Notes: generated by a model not told the origin, from the letters alone. A stretch of 64,000 bases of DNA from Variovorax boronicumulans NBRC 103145 (GCF_001591345.1 NZ_BCUS01000006.1:1-64000); one strand, 5' to 3'; shown: positions 24,393-33,854, counted from the first letter of the stretch. Program-made: numbers and translations.

Positions 24393-26066
24393 ATGACCGA
24401 CACCACGCTCCAGGCGCCCCAGCGCGTCGACTACCGCATCGAACCCGCCCAGTACCGCCACTGGTCGCTGAGCTTCGACGGCGCCATTGCGCGCCTCACG
24501 CTCGACATCGCGGAAGACGGCGGCATCCGCCCCGGCTACAAGCTCAAGCTCAACAGCTACGACCTGGGCGTGGACATCGAGCTGAACGACGCGCTCAACC
24601 GCATCCGCTTCGAGCACCCCGAAGTGCGCAGCGTGATCGTCACCAGCGGCAAGGACCGCATCTTCTGCTCCGGCGCCAACATCTTCATGCTGGGCGTTTC
24701 CAGCCACGCCTGGAAGGTGAACTTCTGCAAGTTCACCAACGAGACGCGCAATGGCATGGAAGACACCTCCAAGCACTCGGGCCTGAAGTTCCTCGCGGCC
24801 GTGAACGGCGCCTGCGCCGGCGGCGGCTACGAGCTGGCACTGGCCTGCGACGAAATCCTGCTGGTCGACGACCGCTCCTCGTCCGTCTCGCTGCCCGAAG
24901 TGCCGCTGCTCGGCGTGCTGCCCGGCACCGGCGGCCTGACCCGCGTGACCGACAAGCGCCACGTGCGCCACGACCTCGCCGACATCTTCTGCACCAGCGT
25001 CGAAGGCGTGCGCGGCCAGCGCGCGGTCGACTGGCGCCTGGTCGATGCCGTGGCCAAGCCCGCGCAGTTCCCCGCTGCCGTGCAGGAACGCGCCACGCAA
25101 CTCGCCGCCGGCAGCGACCGCCCCGCCGGCGCCAAGGGCGTGGCCCTGACCCGCGTCGAGCGCACCGACAGCGCCGACGGCATCGCGTACGCCAACGTCA
25201 ACGTGCAGATCGACCGCAGCAAGCGCACCGCGACGATCACCGTGAAGGCGCCCACCGGCGCGCAGCCGGCCGACATCGCCGCCATCGAAGCCGCGGGCGC
25301 CGCCTGGTGGCCGCTGGCCGTGTGCCGCGAGCTCGACGACGCCATCCTGAACCTGCGCACCAACGAGCTCGACGTCGGCACCTGGCTGCTCAAGACCGAA
25401 GGCGACGCCGCCGCCGTGCTCGCCTCCGATGCCGTGATGTTCGCCAACAAGGACCACTGGCTGGTGCGCGAAACCATCGGCGCGCTGCGCCGCACGCTGG
25501 CGCGCCTGGATGTGTCGTCGCGCAGCCTCTTCGCGCTGGTCGAGGCCGGCTCGTGCTTCGCCGGCACGCTGGCCGAGCTGGCCTTCGCGGCCGACCGCAC
25601 CTACATGCTCGCGCTGCCCGACGATGCCGCGCGCGCCCCGAAGCTCACGCTCAACGAATTCAACTTCGGCTTCTTCCCGATGGTGAACGACCAGAGCCGC
25701 CTGCAGCGCCGCTTCTATGAAGAGGCCGCCCCGCTCGAAGCCGCGCGCGCCGCCGCCGGGCAGGCGCTCGACGCCGACGAAGCCGTGAAGCTCGGCCTCG
25801 TGACCGCTGCGCCCGACGACATCGACTGGGACGACGAGATCCGCATCGCCATCGAAGAGCGCGCCGCCATGTCGCCCGACGCACTCACCGGCCTCGAAGC
25901 CAACCTGCGCTTCGCCAGCAAGGAGAACATGGCCACCCGCATCTTCGGCCGCCTCACGGCCTGGCAGAACTGGATCTTCAACCGCCCCAACGCCGTCGGC
26001 GAGAAGGGCGCGCTGAAGGTCTACGGCACCGGTCAAAAAGCCGGCTTCGACCTGAACCGCGTTTGA
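24393..26066 (+). CDS. boxC: Benzoyl-CoA-dihydrodiol (2,3-epoxide) lyase BoxC
   Basis: A 557-residue double-length crotonase-superfamily enzyme that hydrolytically opens 2,3-epoxybenzoyl-CoA to 3,4-dehydroadipyl-CoA semialdehyde and formate. Motifs are IFCSGANIFMLGVSSHAWKV near 90-108 and GACAGGGYELALACDE near 140-155; the second half has LFALVEAGSCFAGTLAEL. Length matches BoxC, unlike the roughly 260-residue ordinary crotonases. Start: ATG 24393 with CAGGAGAC upstream. First gene of the boxCBA-maoC operon; boxB begins 34 bp after its stop. Confidence 0.95.
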   Translation: MTDTTLQAPQRVDYRIEPAQYRHWSLSFDGAIARLTLDIAEDGGIRPGYKLKLNSYDLGVDIELNDALNRIRFEHPEVRSVIVTSGKDRIFCSGANIFMLGVSSHAWKVNFCKFTNETRNGMEDTSKHSGLKFLAAVNGACAGGGYELALACDEILLVDDRSSSVSLPEVPLLGVLPGTGGLTRVTDKRHVRHDLADIFCTSVEGVRGQRAVDWRLVDAVAKPAQFPAAVQERATQLAAGSDRPAGAKGVALTRVERTDSADGIAYANVNVQIDRSKRTATITVKAPTGAQPADIAAIEAAGAAWWPLAVCRELDDAILNLRTNELDVGTWLLKTEGDAAAVLASDAVMFANKDHWLVRETIGALRRTLARLDVSSRSLFALVEAGSCFAGTLAELAFAADRTYMLALPDDAARAPKLTLNEFNFGFFPMVNDQSRLQRRFYEEAAPLEAARAAAGQALDADEAVKLGLVTAAPDDIDWDDEIRIAIEERAAMSPDALTGLEANLRFASKENMATRIFGRLTAWQNWIFNRPNAVGEKGALKVYGTGQKAGFDLNRV

Positions 26067-26100
26067 GCACCCAGCAGTCCGCACAACCCAAGGAACAACG

Positions 26101-27528
26101 ATGAGCACGATCAACTACAGCGAGAAGATCCCCAACAACGTCAACCTCGGCGAAGACCGCACGCTGCAGCGCGCGCTCGAAGGCTGGCAGCCCAACTTCA
26201 TCAACTGGTGGGACGACGTGGGCCCCGAAGGCTCCACCAACCACGAGGTGTACCTGCGCACGGCCGTGAGCGTCGATCCGCAGGGCTGGGCGCAGTTCGG
26301 CCACGTGAAGATGCGCGACTACCGCTGGGGCATCTTCCTGAACCCGGGCGATGCCAACCGTGAAGTGCACTTCGGCGACCACAAGGGCGAGAAGGTCTGG
26401 CAGGACGTGCCCGGCGAACACCGCGCCAACCTGCGCCGCATCATCGTCACGCAGGGCGACACCGAGCCCGCGTCGGTCGAGCAGCAGCGCCACCTGGGCC
26501 TCACGGCGCCGTCGATGTACGACCTGCGCAACCTGTTCCAGATCAACGTCGAAGAAGGCCGCCACCTGTGGGCCATGGTCTACCTGCTGCAGAAGCACTT
26601 CGGCCGTGACGGTCGCGAAGAGGCCGACGCGCTGCTGCAGCGCACCTCGGGCGACGCCAACAACCCGCGCATCCTGGGCGCCTTCAACGAGAAGACGCCC
26701 GACTGGCTCGCGTTCTTCATGTTCACCTACTTCACCGACCGCGACGGCAAGTTCCAGCTGGCCGCGCTGGCCGAGAGCGCGTTCGACCCGCTGGCGCGCA
26801 CCACGAAGTTCATGCTGACCGAAGAGGCGCACCACATGTTCGTGGGCGAGAGCGGCGTGTCACGCGTCATCGCGCGCACCGCGCAGGTCATGAACGAGCT
26901 CAAGACCGACGACGCGCAGAAGATCCGCGCCGCCGGCTGCATCGACCTGGGCACCATCCAGCGCTACCTGAACTTCCACTACTCGGTGACCATCGACCTG
27001 TTCGGCGCCGACCAGTCGAGCAACGCCGCCATCTTCTACAGCTCGGGCCTGAAGGGCCGCTACGAAGAAGGCAAGCGCGACGACGACCACGTGCTCAAGG
27101 GCCAGACCTACAAGGTGCTCGAGGTCAAGGACGGCCAGCTCGTCGAGAAGGACGTGCCGATGCTCAACGCCCTGAACGAAGTGCTGCGCGATGACTTCAT
27201 CAAGGACTCGGTGGCCGGCGTCGGCCGCTGGAACAAGGTGCTCGAGAAGGCCGGCATTCCCACCCGCCTGGTCGTGCCGCACAAGGCCTTCAACCGCCAG
27301 ATCGGCGCACTCGCCGGCATCAAGATGTCGCCCGAGGGCCGCGTGGTGAACGACATCGAATGGGCCGCCAAGCGCGACGAATGGCTGCCGAGTTCCGAAG
27401 ACTTCGCTTTCGTGGCATCGTTGATGGGCCGCGTGATCGAGCCGGGCAAATTCGCAGGCTGGATCTCGCCGCCGGTGATGGGCATCAACCGCCAGCCTGT
27501 CGACTTTGAATACGTGCGTTTCGGCTGA
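26101..27528 (+). CDS. boxB: Benzoyl-CoA 2,3-epoxidase subunit BoxB
   Basis: The 475-residue oxygenase component, which with BoxA epoxidises benzoyl-CoA using O2. It is a class I di-iron protein: EEAHH at 241-245 supplies the second Glu and His ligands, and other acidic and His ligands lie in the surrounding helices. The opening INYSEKIPNNVNL and the WQPNFINWWDD segment are family signatures. A good SD (AAGGAACAACG) precedes the ATG. It lies 34 bp after boxC and about 50 bp before boxA. Confidence 0.95.
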   Translation: MSTINYSEKIPNNVNLGEDRTLQRALEGWQPNFINWWDDVGPEGSTNHEVYLRTAVSVDPQGWAQFGHVKMRDYRWGIFLNPGDANREVHFGDHKGEKVWQDVPGEHRANLRRIIVTQGDTEPASVEQQRHLGLTAPSMYDLRNLFQINVEEGRHLWAMVYLLQKHFGRDGREEADALLQRTSGDANNPRILGAFNEKTPDWLAFFMFTYFTDRDGKFQLAALAESAFDPLARTTKFMLTEEAHHMFVGESGVSRVIARTAQVMNELKTDDAQKIRAAGCIDLGTIQRYLNFHYSVTIDLFGADQSSNAAIFYSSGLKGRYEEGKRDDDHVLKGQTYKVLEVKDGQLVEKDVPMLNALNEVLRDDFIKDSVAGVGRWNKVLEKAGIPTRLVVPHKAFNRQIGALAGIKMSPEGRVVNDIEWAAKRDEWLPSSEDFAFVASLMGRVIEPGKFAGWISPPVMGINRQPVDFEYVRFG

Positions 27529-27543
27529 GCACCTGGATATGAA

Positions 27544-27566
27544 GCCCTCGTCCCCACGGCGAGGGC
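27544..27566 (+). other. Intercistronic hairpin between boxB and boxA
   Basis: GCCCTCG pairs with CGAGGGC around a short loop. It ends just upstream of the boxA SD. It may stabilise the boxCB message or adjust boxA translation. No U-run, so not a terminator. Confidence 0.4.
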
Positions 27567-27578
27567 ATGGAGAACAAC

Positions 27579-28859
27579 ATGGACATGGTCGTTGAAGCCG
27601 GGGTCATCAAGCAGCACCTGATCGACCCCGAGATCTGCATCCGCTGCAACACCTGCGAGGCGACCTGCCCCGTGAACGCGATCACGCACGACGACAACAA
27701 CTATGTCGTTCGCGCGGACGTCTGCAATGGCTGCATGGCCTGCATCTCGCCGTGCCCCACGGGCTCGATCGACAACTGGCGCACCATGCCGCTGGTGCGC
27801 GCGTACACCATCGAAGAGCAGCTCACGTGGGAAGAACTCCCCGCCGAGCTCTCGCCCGAGGAACTCGAGGCGGCGGGCGTGTCCGGCGCCGCCGCCGAGG
27901 CCGCGGAAGTGCCTGCCCAGACGCAGGCCCAGGCCGCCGTGCAGGGCACCGAGCCCGCCTTCAATTCCGCGCAGTACGGCGCCAGCGTGCCGCCCTGGTC
28001 GGCCGCGCACGCCTACACCAACCTCTTTCCGCCGAAGACGCCGACCACCGCCACCGTGGTGGGCAACTTCAACTGCACCGAGGCCGGCTTCGACAGCGAG
28101 ACCCACCACATCGTGCTCGACTTCGGCGTGGTGCCGTTCCCCGTGCTCGAAGGCCAGTCGATCGGCATCGTGCCGCCGGGCGTCGATGCCATCGGCAAGC
28201 GCCACCATGCGCGCCAGTACTCGGTGGCCAGCCCGCGCAACGGCGAACGGCCCGGCTACAACAACGTCTCGCTCACCGTGAAGCGCGTCACCGAGGACCA
28301 CGAGGGCGACCCCGTGCGCGGCGTGTGCTCCAACTACGTGTGCGACCTCAAGGTGGGCGACACCGTGCAGGTGGTGGGGCCCTTCGGTGCGTCGTTCCTG
28401 ATGCCGAACCACCCCAAGTCGCACATCGTGATGATCTGCACCGGCACCGGCAGCGCCCCCATGCGCGCCATGACCGAATGGCGTCGGCGCCTGCGCAAGA
28501 GCGGCAAGTTCGAAGGCGGCAAGCTCATGCTGTTCTTCGGCGCGCGCACGCAGCAGGAGCTGCCGTACTTCGGCCCGCTGCAGTCGCTGCCGAAAGACTT
28601 CATCGACATCAACTTCGCGTTCTCGCGCACGCCGGGCCAACCCAAGCGCTACGTGCAGGACCTGATGCGCGAACGCGCCGCCGACCTGGCCGCGCTGCTG
28701 AAGGACGGCGCCAGCCACTTCTATGTGTGCGGCCTCAAGAGCATGGAAGAGGGCGTGGTGCTCGCACTGCGCGACGTGGCGAAGGAAGCGGGGCTCGACT
28801 GGGACACCGTCGGTGCGCAACTCAAGCGCGAAGGCCGCCTGCACCTCGAAACGTACTAA
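27579..28859 (+). CDS. boxA: Benzoyl-CoA 2,3-epoxidase reductase subunit BoxA
   Basis: A 426-residue reductase that passes electrons from NADPH to BoxB. The N-terminus has two [4Fe-4S] ferredoxin motifs ([12 protein letters not shown] at 20-31, then [12 protein letters not shown] to about 60), followed by an Ala/Glu-rich linker. The rest is a ferredoxin-NADP reductase module (FAD site [15 protein letters not shown] site [15 protein letters not shown]-terminal aromatic Tyr). Two upstream ATGs are in frame. The one at 27579 has GGAGA with 5-bp spacing, whereas 27567 has no usable SD spacing, so 27579 is preferred. Confidence 0.94.
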   Translation: MDMVVEAGVIKQHLIDPEICIRCNTCEATCPVNAITHDDNNYVVRADVCNGCMACISPCPTGSIDNWRTMPLVRAYTIEEQLTWEELPAELSPEELEAAGVSGAAAEAAEVPAQTQAQAAVQGTEPAFNSAQYGASVPPWSAAHAYTNLFPPKTPTTATVVGNFNCTEAGFDSETHHIVLDFGVVPFPVLEGQSIGIVPPGVDAIGKRHHARQYSVASPRNGERPGYNNVSLTVKRVTEDHEGDPVRGVCSNYVCDLKVGDTVQVVGPFGASFLMPNHPKSHIVMICTGTGSAPMRAMTEWRRRLRKSGKFEGGKLMLFFGARTQQELPYFGPLQSLPKDFIDINFAFSRTPGQPKRYVQDLMRERAADLAALLKDGASHFYVCGLKSMEEGVVLALRDVAKEAGLDWDTVGAQLKREGRLHLETY

Positions 28860-28869
28860 GCTGCGGCGG

Positions 28870-29316
28870 ATGCAGTTCGCCGACTTCCACGCAGGCCAGG
28901 TCATCGAGGCCGGGCCTTACGTGCTCACCGAAGCCGAACTCGTGCAGTTCGCGCGGGCCTACGACCCGCAGTGGTTCCACACCGATGCCGAGGCGGCGGC
29001 AGGCAGCCCCTTCGGCGGGCTCATCGCGAGCGGCTGGCACACCTGCTCGATCGCGATGCGGCTGGTGGTCGAGGCGGCGCTGGCCGGTTCCGAATCGTTC
29101 GCGTCGCCCGGGCTCGAGCACGTGCGCTGGCCGAACCCCGTGCGCCCCGGCGATGCGCTGCGGCTCGTGGCCGATGTGATCGAGGTGCGCCGCTCCGAGA
29201 AGCGCCCCACGCTCGGTATCCTGCGTTGGCGCTGGCGGCTGTTCAACCAGCGCGCGCTGGTGGTGCTCGACACCGAAGTCACCAGCCTCTTCAAGCTGCC
29301 CGCCCCCGACCTCTGA
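28870..29316 (+). CDS. MaoC-family (hotdog) dehydratase/hydratase
   Basis: A 148-residue single-hotdog protein starting 10 bp after the boxA stop. It shows the MaoC/R-hydratase motif: YDPQWFHTDAEAA with Asp, PFGGLIASGWHTCSIAMRL with the catalytic His, and an HVRWPNPVRPGDALRL segment. Such proteins hydrate enoyl-CoA or act as acyl-CoA dehydratases. As the last gene of the boxCBA operon it could hydrate an unsaturated acyl-CoA formed after BoxC/BoxD. That assignment is inference. A terminator follows. Confidence 0.86.
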   Translation: MQFADFHAGQVIEAGPYVLTEAELVQFARAYDPQWFHTDAEAAAGSPFGGLIASGWHTCSIAMRLVVEAALAGSESFASPGLEHVRWPNPVRPGDALRLVADVIEVRRSEKRPTLGILRWRWRLFNQRALVVLDTEVTSLFKLPAPDL

Positions 29317-29323
29317 ACGACAC

Positions 29324-29354
29324 AAGCCCGCAACGCTTTAGCGCTGCGGGCTTG
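29324..29354 (+). terminator. Terminator of the boxCBA-maoC operon
   Basis: AAGCCCGCA pairs perfectly with TGCGGGCTT (9 bp), followed by only a weak T-containing tail (GATTACTT). Placed 7 bp after the last stop of the operon. Confidence 0.75.
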
Positions 29355-29418
29355 ATTACTTGCGGAGCGATGCGCTGCAACAGCCGCGTCCGGCCGCTGC
29401 AACCATGCGGCGTGCGAC

Positions 29419-29895
29419 TTACTTCTTGTGCAGGTCGACCGCGCCCGAGCCCTGGGCCTTGCCGCTCGCCTTGGCGCCGGCCGTGGCCGGTTTCACGGCG
29501 CCGCCCACGGCGCCCGCGGCACCGGTCGCGCTGTTCACGGTGCTGCCCACGGTGTTGGTCACACCGCCGACGGCTTGCGTCGCGCCGCCCACGGCGCCGG
29601 TGGCACCGCCGACCGCACCCGTGGCCGTGCCGAGCACGCCACCGACGGCATTGCCCACGCCGCCGGTCGCGCCGGAGGTGGAGGTGTCCGCATTGGCATC
29701 GGCCGACGCACCGGTCTGCGCGCGTGCACCTGCTGCGCCGCCTTGTGGCGTCGCGCCGGTGCTGCCCGAGGCCTTCACATCGGCGTTGACCCCCACGCCG
29801 ACCCCGACGCCTTGCGCCTGGGCCGTCCCGCCGAGGGCCAGCAGGCCCGCCAGCATGGCGCCGATGAAGATGCGGTTGGTTGCATGTGTAGTCAT
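29419..29895 (-). CDS. Exported Gly/Ala/Val/Thr-rich repeat protein
   Basis: A 158-residue protein of unknown function. A Sec signal peptide (cleavage after AQA near residue 28) is followed by short GVGV repeats. The middle is Ala/Gly/Ser/Thr-rich, and about 75-135 has degenerate seven-residue GAVGGAT-type repeats (ATGAVGG, ATQAVGG, VTNTVGS). A Lys-rich tail ends in HKK. The pattern suggests an amyloid-like or cell-envelope filler protein. The SD AAGGAACTGTCACTC precedes the ATG at 29895. Alone on its strand between two terminators or gaps. Confidence 0.75.
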   Translation of the reverse strand: MTTHATNRIFIGAMLAGLLALGGTAQAQGVGVGVGVNADVKASGSTGATPQGGAAGARAQTGASADANADTSTSGATGGVGNAVGGVLGTATGAVGGATGAVGGATQAVGGVTNTVGSTVNSATGAAGAVGGAVKPATAGAKASGKAQGSGAVDLHKK

Positions 29896-30055
29896 GAGTG
29901 ACAGTTCCTTTCGTTGCTGAGTCACGGTTTGCAGAACCGACCGGGGTTCGATCGATTCGGGGGCAACCATGACGGGCCGGCAGGTTGTCGCCATGTGCGG
30001 CGCGTTCGCTCGACGCTGTGGGAATCGGCCGTCGGCGGAATGAAGGGGTCGTGCG

Positions 30056-31114
30056 TTAGGGCGGCGCTGCCATGTCTGCGGATCGGGGCGGCGGCAGATG
30101 CGCGCTGAAGAAGGCCGTTGTCTTGCGGTTCACCTCGGGCAGGACGCCCGCGCGGTCGAAGCCCGGCGGGTCGTTCAGCATGTCGCCGATCAGGCCCGAG
30201 AGGTTCGGTGGCGGCGGCGACAGCAGCGCACCGTGGCCGCCGGTCGGCATGTCCGCAATCAGTTCGCAGCGCGGCAGGCAGGCCGCGAGGACCCGGTCGC
30301 TGTGAAAGCGCGGGACCAGCCAGCGGTCTTGCTGCGCAGTGATCAGGCCCAGCGGCACGTGGGGCGTGGCCAGTGAGGCCATGTCGAAATCGGCTGACGA
30401 GGGCACGCCCGCCACGATGGCGGCGATGCGCGGGTCGATGTGCAGGCGCCACGTGGCGTCGTTGAAGCGATGGCGGATGACGAGCCGTGCAACCCACTTC
30501 TTGAGGCCGTCGAACGGCCCGCCCGTGAGCCGCGTGACCAGGCCCACGCACGACTGGAAGTCGTCCACCAGGTTCGCCTCGCAGTGCTGCTTGAATCCGG
30601 CCGGCGACCAACGCCCGCCCGCGAGGCTCAGCGCGGTGTGACCCCCCGCCGACATGCCGTACATGCCGACTTTGTCGAACTGCAGCAGCGGCGCAAAGCG
30701 TGCATCGCGAGCCACCGCATCGATGGCGCGCGACACCTCGGCTGGGCGCATCGTCCAGCTGTCGGGGCCAGGGTTGCTGTCGTCCTTGTGGTTGTCGGCC
30801 CTGTGCTCGGGCATGGCGACGACGAAGCCCGCGTCGACCAGGCTGCGCGCCAGGTTCGCATGCACCCACGGCGCGCCGCCCGAGCCGTGCGAGATCACGA
30901 CCAGCCGGCCGTTGCCGCGCACGGGTGCTCCCTGCGCCGCCACGTCGAGCGTGAAGCGCGCACGCCGTGTCGGCTGGGGCGGATCGCTGGAGGGATAGAA
31001 CACGGTGACAGGGCCGTCGCCGGTAGCCGCGGGAATTTCCGCCAGCCCCATCGCGGCGTGCACCCAGCCGGACCCCAGCGCCAGCAGGCAGATCAAATAC
31101 AGACGTCTTCGCAT
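30056..31114 (-). CDS. Secreted alpha/beta hydrolase, dienelactone hydrolase/lipase-like
   Basis: A 352-residue protein with a signal peptide (MRRRLYLICLLALGSGWVHA). Catalytic elements are oxyanion HGSGG near 77, nucleophile YGMSAGGHTAL near 155, an acidic residue in ITAQQDRW near 260 and His in PTGGHGALL near 300. It resembles predicted dienelactone hydrolases and PET-hydrolase-like esterases with an exported N-terminus. The start at 31114 has AAGGAG four bases upstream. No operon partner; substrate unknown. Confidence 0.85.
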   Translation of the reverse strand: MRRRLYLICLLALGSGWVHAAMGLAEIPAATGDGPVTVFYPSSDPPQPTRRARFTLDVAAQGAPVRGNGRLVVISHGSGGAPWVHANLARSLVDAGFVVAMPEHRADNHKDDSNPGPDSWTMRPAEVSRAIDAVARDARFAPLLQFDKVGMYGMSAGGHTALSLAGGRWSPAGFKQHCEANLVDDFQSCVGLVTRLTGGPFDGLKKWVARLVIRHRFNDATWRLHIDPRIAAIVAGVPSSADFDMASLATPHVPLGLITAQQDRWLVPRFHSDRVLAACLPRCELIADMPTGGHGALLSPPPPNLSGLIGDMLNDPPGFDRAGVLPEVNRKTTAFFSAHLPPPRSADMAAPP

Positions 31115-31221
31115 CGAACTCCTTGTCATCGAAGGCCCATGCCCTCGGCGACATGGACGATGCCGCGCGGCAGTGTCCGCGTCTGGCCGAAACCCGCAAG
31201 CGCGGCTTTCGGCCAGAGATT

Positions 31222-32394
31222 TCAGGATTCAGCCAGCTTCTGTTTGCGGAATTCGGTGGGCGTGAGGCCCGTGGCAGCCTTGAAGGCGCGGTTGAAGGGG
31301 CCGATCGACTGGAAGCCGGCGGTCAGCGCGAGGGTCAGCACGGGCAGCTCGCGCTTCGACGGATTGGCCAGTGCTGCCATCGCCTCGGCCAGCCGGAAGC
31401 CGTTGACGAAGGCGTTGAAGTTGCGGTGCCCGAGCCGCTGGTTGATGACGCGGCGCAGCCGGTATTCGGGGACGGACAACTGGGCGGCGAGGCTGGCGAT
31501 GCTCAGATCTTCGCGGCGGTAGACGCGGTCGACGGCCATGGCGTGCTGGAGGGCTTCGGCGAGGCGGTCTTCGGCGGGGTCGGCGTCAGGGGCGGGTTCA
31601 GGTGGCGGAGGCGGCTCGGCTGCTGCCGGCGGCGGCGGTGCTTCGACCGGCGCCGGTGCGAACGCTTCTTCTTTCAGTGGCGCTTCTGGCGTCATGGCTG
31701 GCATCGTGACCGGCGCCTGCGCAGCCGGAAACAGCTCCGAACCCGCCAGCCGCAGCATCCGCCACGCCACCACCGCGACGATCAGCAGCAGCATCGCCAC
31801 GTCCGCGGTCGCCGACAGGTCCGACAGCTGTCCGCGCGGTGAGGCCAGACGAACCGCCAGCATCCCGACGCTATAGCCGACGCCCGTCACCACGATGAAC
31901 ACACGCAGCCGGCGCCGTCCTTCCACCAGGTCGGCGCGCCACTGCGAAGCCGCCGCCATCGCGGCCAGCACCGCGAACACCAGCGGCACCGCGCGCTGCA
32001 CACCCATCGTGAGCGGCGCAAGCACCGAGGCGCTGCCCGCCACCAGCGCGCAATTCAGCGCCGCCACCGCGGCCACCGCCAACCAAGTGACGACATGCAG
32101 CGGCCGCAGCACGAAGTCGTCGTCGAACAAAGCCTGCACGAACACCCAGAACAGCACGCCGTTGCCGACGGACACCGCGACAAACGGTGCCTGCCACCCG
32201 CGCGGCACGAGCGCTTCGAACAGCGGCGTGGCGCCGATGACCTGCACGCACAGGCCGAGCGCGAGCAGCGCACCCGCACGCGCGGCCGGCAGGCGAGGGC
32301 GGTCGCGCCCGAGGACCAACGCGAGCACGAGCAGCAAGGCCAGTAGCACGCCGCGCAGGGCGGTGTCGAACAGGGTGGTCGGGGTGGGCGTCAT
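31222..32394 (-). CDS. Membrane-anchored AraC-family regulator
   Basis: A 390-residue protein. Residues 1-220 hold about seven hydrophobic helices (for example VLLALLLVLALVLG and LLLIVAVVAWRMLRL). A Pro/Ala/Glu-rich linker (about 225-275) leads to a C-terminal AraC HTH pair: EDLSIASLAAQLSVPEYRLR, then AGFQSIGPFNRAFKAATGLT. DNA binding from the inner membrane is implied. A similar seven-helix plus AraC layout occurs in regulators that respond to envelope or extracellular signals. The start ATG at 32394 begins the first helix. It diverges from the rrf2 gene, so it may regulate that pair or itself. Confidence 0.87.
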   Translation of the reverse strand: MTPTPTTLFDTALRGVLLALLLVLALVLGRDRPRLPAARAGALLALGLCVQVIGATPLFEALVPRGWQAPFVAVSVGNGVLFWVFVQALFDDDFVLRPLHVVTWLAVAAVAALNCALVAGSASVLAPLTMGVQRAVPLVFAVLAAMAAASQWRADLVEGRRRLRVFIVVTGVGYSVGMLAVRLASPRGQLSDLSATADVAMLLLIVAVVAWRMLRLAGSELFPAAQAPVTMPAMTPEAPLKEEAFAPAPVEAPPPPAAAEPPPPPEPAPDADPAEDRLAEALQHAMAVDRVYRREDLSIASLAAQLSVPEYRLRRVINQRLGHRNFNAFVNGFRLAEAMAALANPSKRELPVLTLALTAGFQSIGPFNRAFKAATGLTPTEFRKQKLAES

Positions 32395-32500
32395 GGCGAG
32401 GCCGATTCTCGTGCCTGCGCCGCGGCAAGCGGACGCGGAGTGCCGGGCACCGAAAGACCCTTCGGCGTGCCGTGAAAAGTCATGCAACAAATAATGTTGC

Positions 32501-32962
32501 ATGAAACGAGACAGCAAGCTTTCCGGCGTGCTCCACGTGCTGCTGCACATGGCCGAGCTGAACGCCCCCATCACCTCCGAGGCGCTCGCCGCGGCGATGC
32601 AGACCAACCCCGTGGTCGTGCGCCGGCTCATGGCGGGGCTGCGGCAGGCCGGCTTCGTCAGCTCGGCCAAGGGGCATGGCGGCGGCTGGGTGCTGTCGTG
32701 TTCGTTGAGTTCGGTGACGCTGGGCGACATCCACAACGCCGTCGGCGCGCCTGCGTTGCTGGCCATGGGCAACCGCACCGAGAGCCCGGGCTGCATCGTC
32801 GAGCAGGCGGTGAACGCGGCGCTCGACGGCGCCTGCCAGGAGGCCGAGGCGCTGCTGTTGCGGCGGCTCAACGGGATCACGCTGGCCGATCTCTCCAGGG
32901 ACTTTCATCGCCGCATGACGGGTGGCGGCTTCACCGCGAAGGACATCGCACATGCGCCATGA
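32501..32962 (+). CDS. Rrf2 family transcriptional regulator
   Basis: A 153-residue winged-helix regulator. The HTH spans about 10-60 (NAPITSEALAAAMQTNPVVV, then RRLMAGLRQAGFV) and the wing SAKGHGGGWVLS is the family hallmark. It lacks the three-Cys cluster of IscR/NsrR, having scattered Cys only, so it is probably a thiol or non-Fe-S sensor of the YwnA type. It overlaps the next gene by 11 bp and probably controls that pair in response to oxidative or electrophile stress (inference). Confidence 0.9.
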   Translation: MKRDSKLSGVLHVLLHMAELNAPITSEALAAAMQTNPVVVRRLMAGLRQAGFVSSAKGHGGGWVLSCSLSSVTLGDIHNAVGAPALLAMGNRTESPGCIVEQAVNAALDGACQEAEALLLRRLNGITLADLSRDFHRRMTGGGFTAKDIAHAP

Positions 32963-33854
32963 CGCACTCATCGTGGGCGGCAGCTTTGCCGGCCTCTCCG
33001 CCGCCATGCAACTGGCGCGCGCACGCAGGAAGGTCTGCGTGGTCGACGCGGGCGCGCCGCGCAACCGCTTCGCCGCCGCCTCGCACGGCTTCTTCGGGCA
33101 GGACGGCATGCCGCCGCTGCAGATGATTGCCGATGCGCGCGACAAGCTGCTCGCCTATCCGTCCGTCACCTTCGTCGAAGGCACGGTGACTGCGGCAACG
33201 GCCGATGGCGCGGAGGGCTTCACGGTTTCGTTGAACAACGGGGAACAGTTGTCGACGCGCAAGCTGCTGCTGGCCTTCGGCGTGCAGGACGGCCTGCCGG
33301 ACATCGCGGGCCTCGGCGAGCGCTGGGGAAAGAGCGTGCTGCACTGTCCTTATTGCCACGGCTACGAGTTCGGCGACCGTCCGCTGGGCGTGCTCTTTCA
33401 CAGCGCGCACCCGCCGGACCACGCGCTGCTGATCGCCGAGTGGGGCCCGACCACGCTCTTCCTGAATGGCGACGCAGGGCCGGATGCCGAGGCACGCGTC
33501 CGGCTGCAATCACGCGGCGTGGCCGTGGAGCCCGGGCGCATCGCCGGCCTCGAAGGGCAGGGGACGGACCTCGCGGCCGTGCGCCTGGACAACGGCCGGC
33601 GCGTGCCGATCGAGGCGCTGTTCGTGGCGCCGCACACGCGGCCGACCAGTCCGCTGGCCGAGCAACTGGGCTGCGCGTTCGACGACGGCCCCACGGGCCC
33701 GGTGCTGCGCGTCGATGCGATGAAGACGACCACGGTGCCCGGCGTGTACGCGGCGGGCGATGTGGCGATGGCTTTTTCCAACGCCACGCTGGCCTCGGCC
33801 GACGGGCTGTTCGCCGGGGTGTCGATGCACCGCGCGCTGGTGTTCGGCGCCTGA
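32952..33854 (+). CDS. Thioredoxin reductase-like FAD oxidoreductase
   Basis: A 300-residue protein with FAD motif GGSFAGLSAA at 9-18, redox pair CPYC at 132-135 (HCPYCHGYEFG) and the late FAD motif VYAAGDVA near 270. The fold and length are those of thioredoxin reductase-like class II oxidoreductases. The canonical NADPH motif GxGxxA is degenerate (GVLFHSAHPPDHA). This is seen in the group that acts with unusual reductants or makes disulfides in small molecules. The start overlaps the rrf2 gene, so the two are co-transcribed. Confidence 0.87.
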   Translation: MRHDALIVGGSFAGLSAAMQLARARRKVCVVDAGAPRNRFAAASHGFFGQDGMPPLQMIADARDKLLAYPSVTFVEGTVTAATADGAEGFTVSLNNGEQLSTRKLLLAFGVQDGLPDIAGLGERWGKSVLHCPYCHGYEFGDRPLGVLFHSAHPPDHALLIAEWGPTTLFLNGDAGPDAEARVRLQSRGVAVEPGRIAGLEGQGTDLAAVRLDNGRRVPIEALFVAPHTRPTSPLAEQLGCAFDDGPTGPVLRVDAMKTTTVPGVYAAGDVAMAFSNATLASADGLFAGVSMHRALVFGA

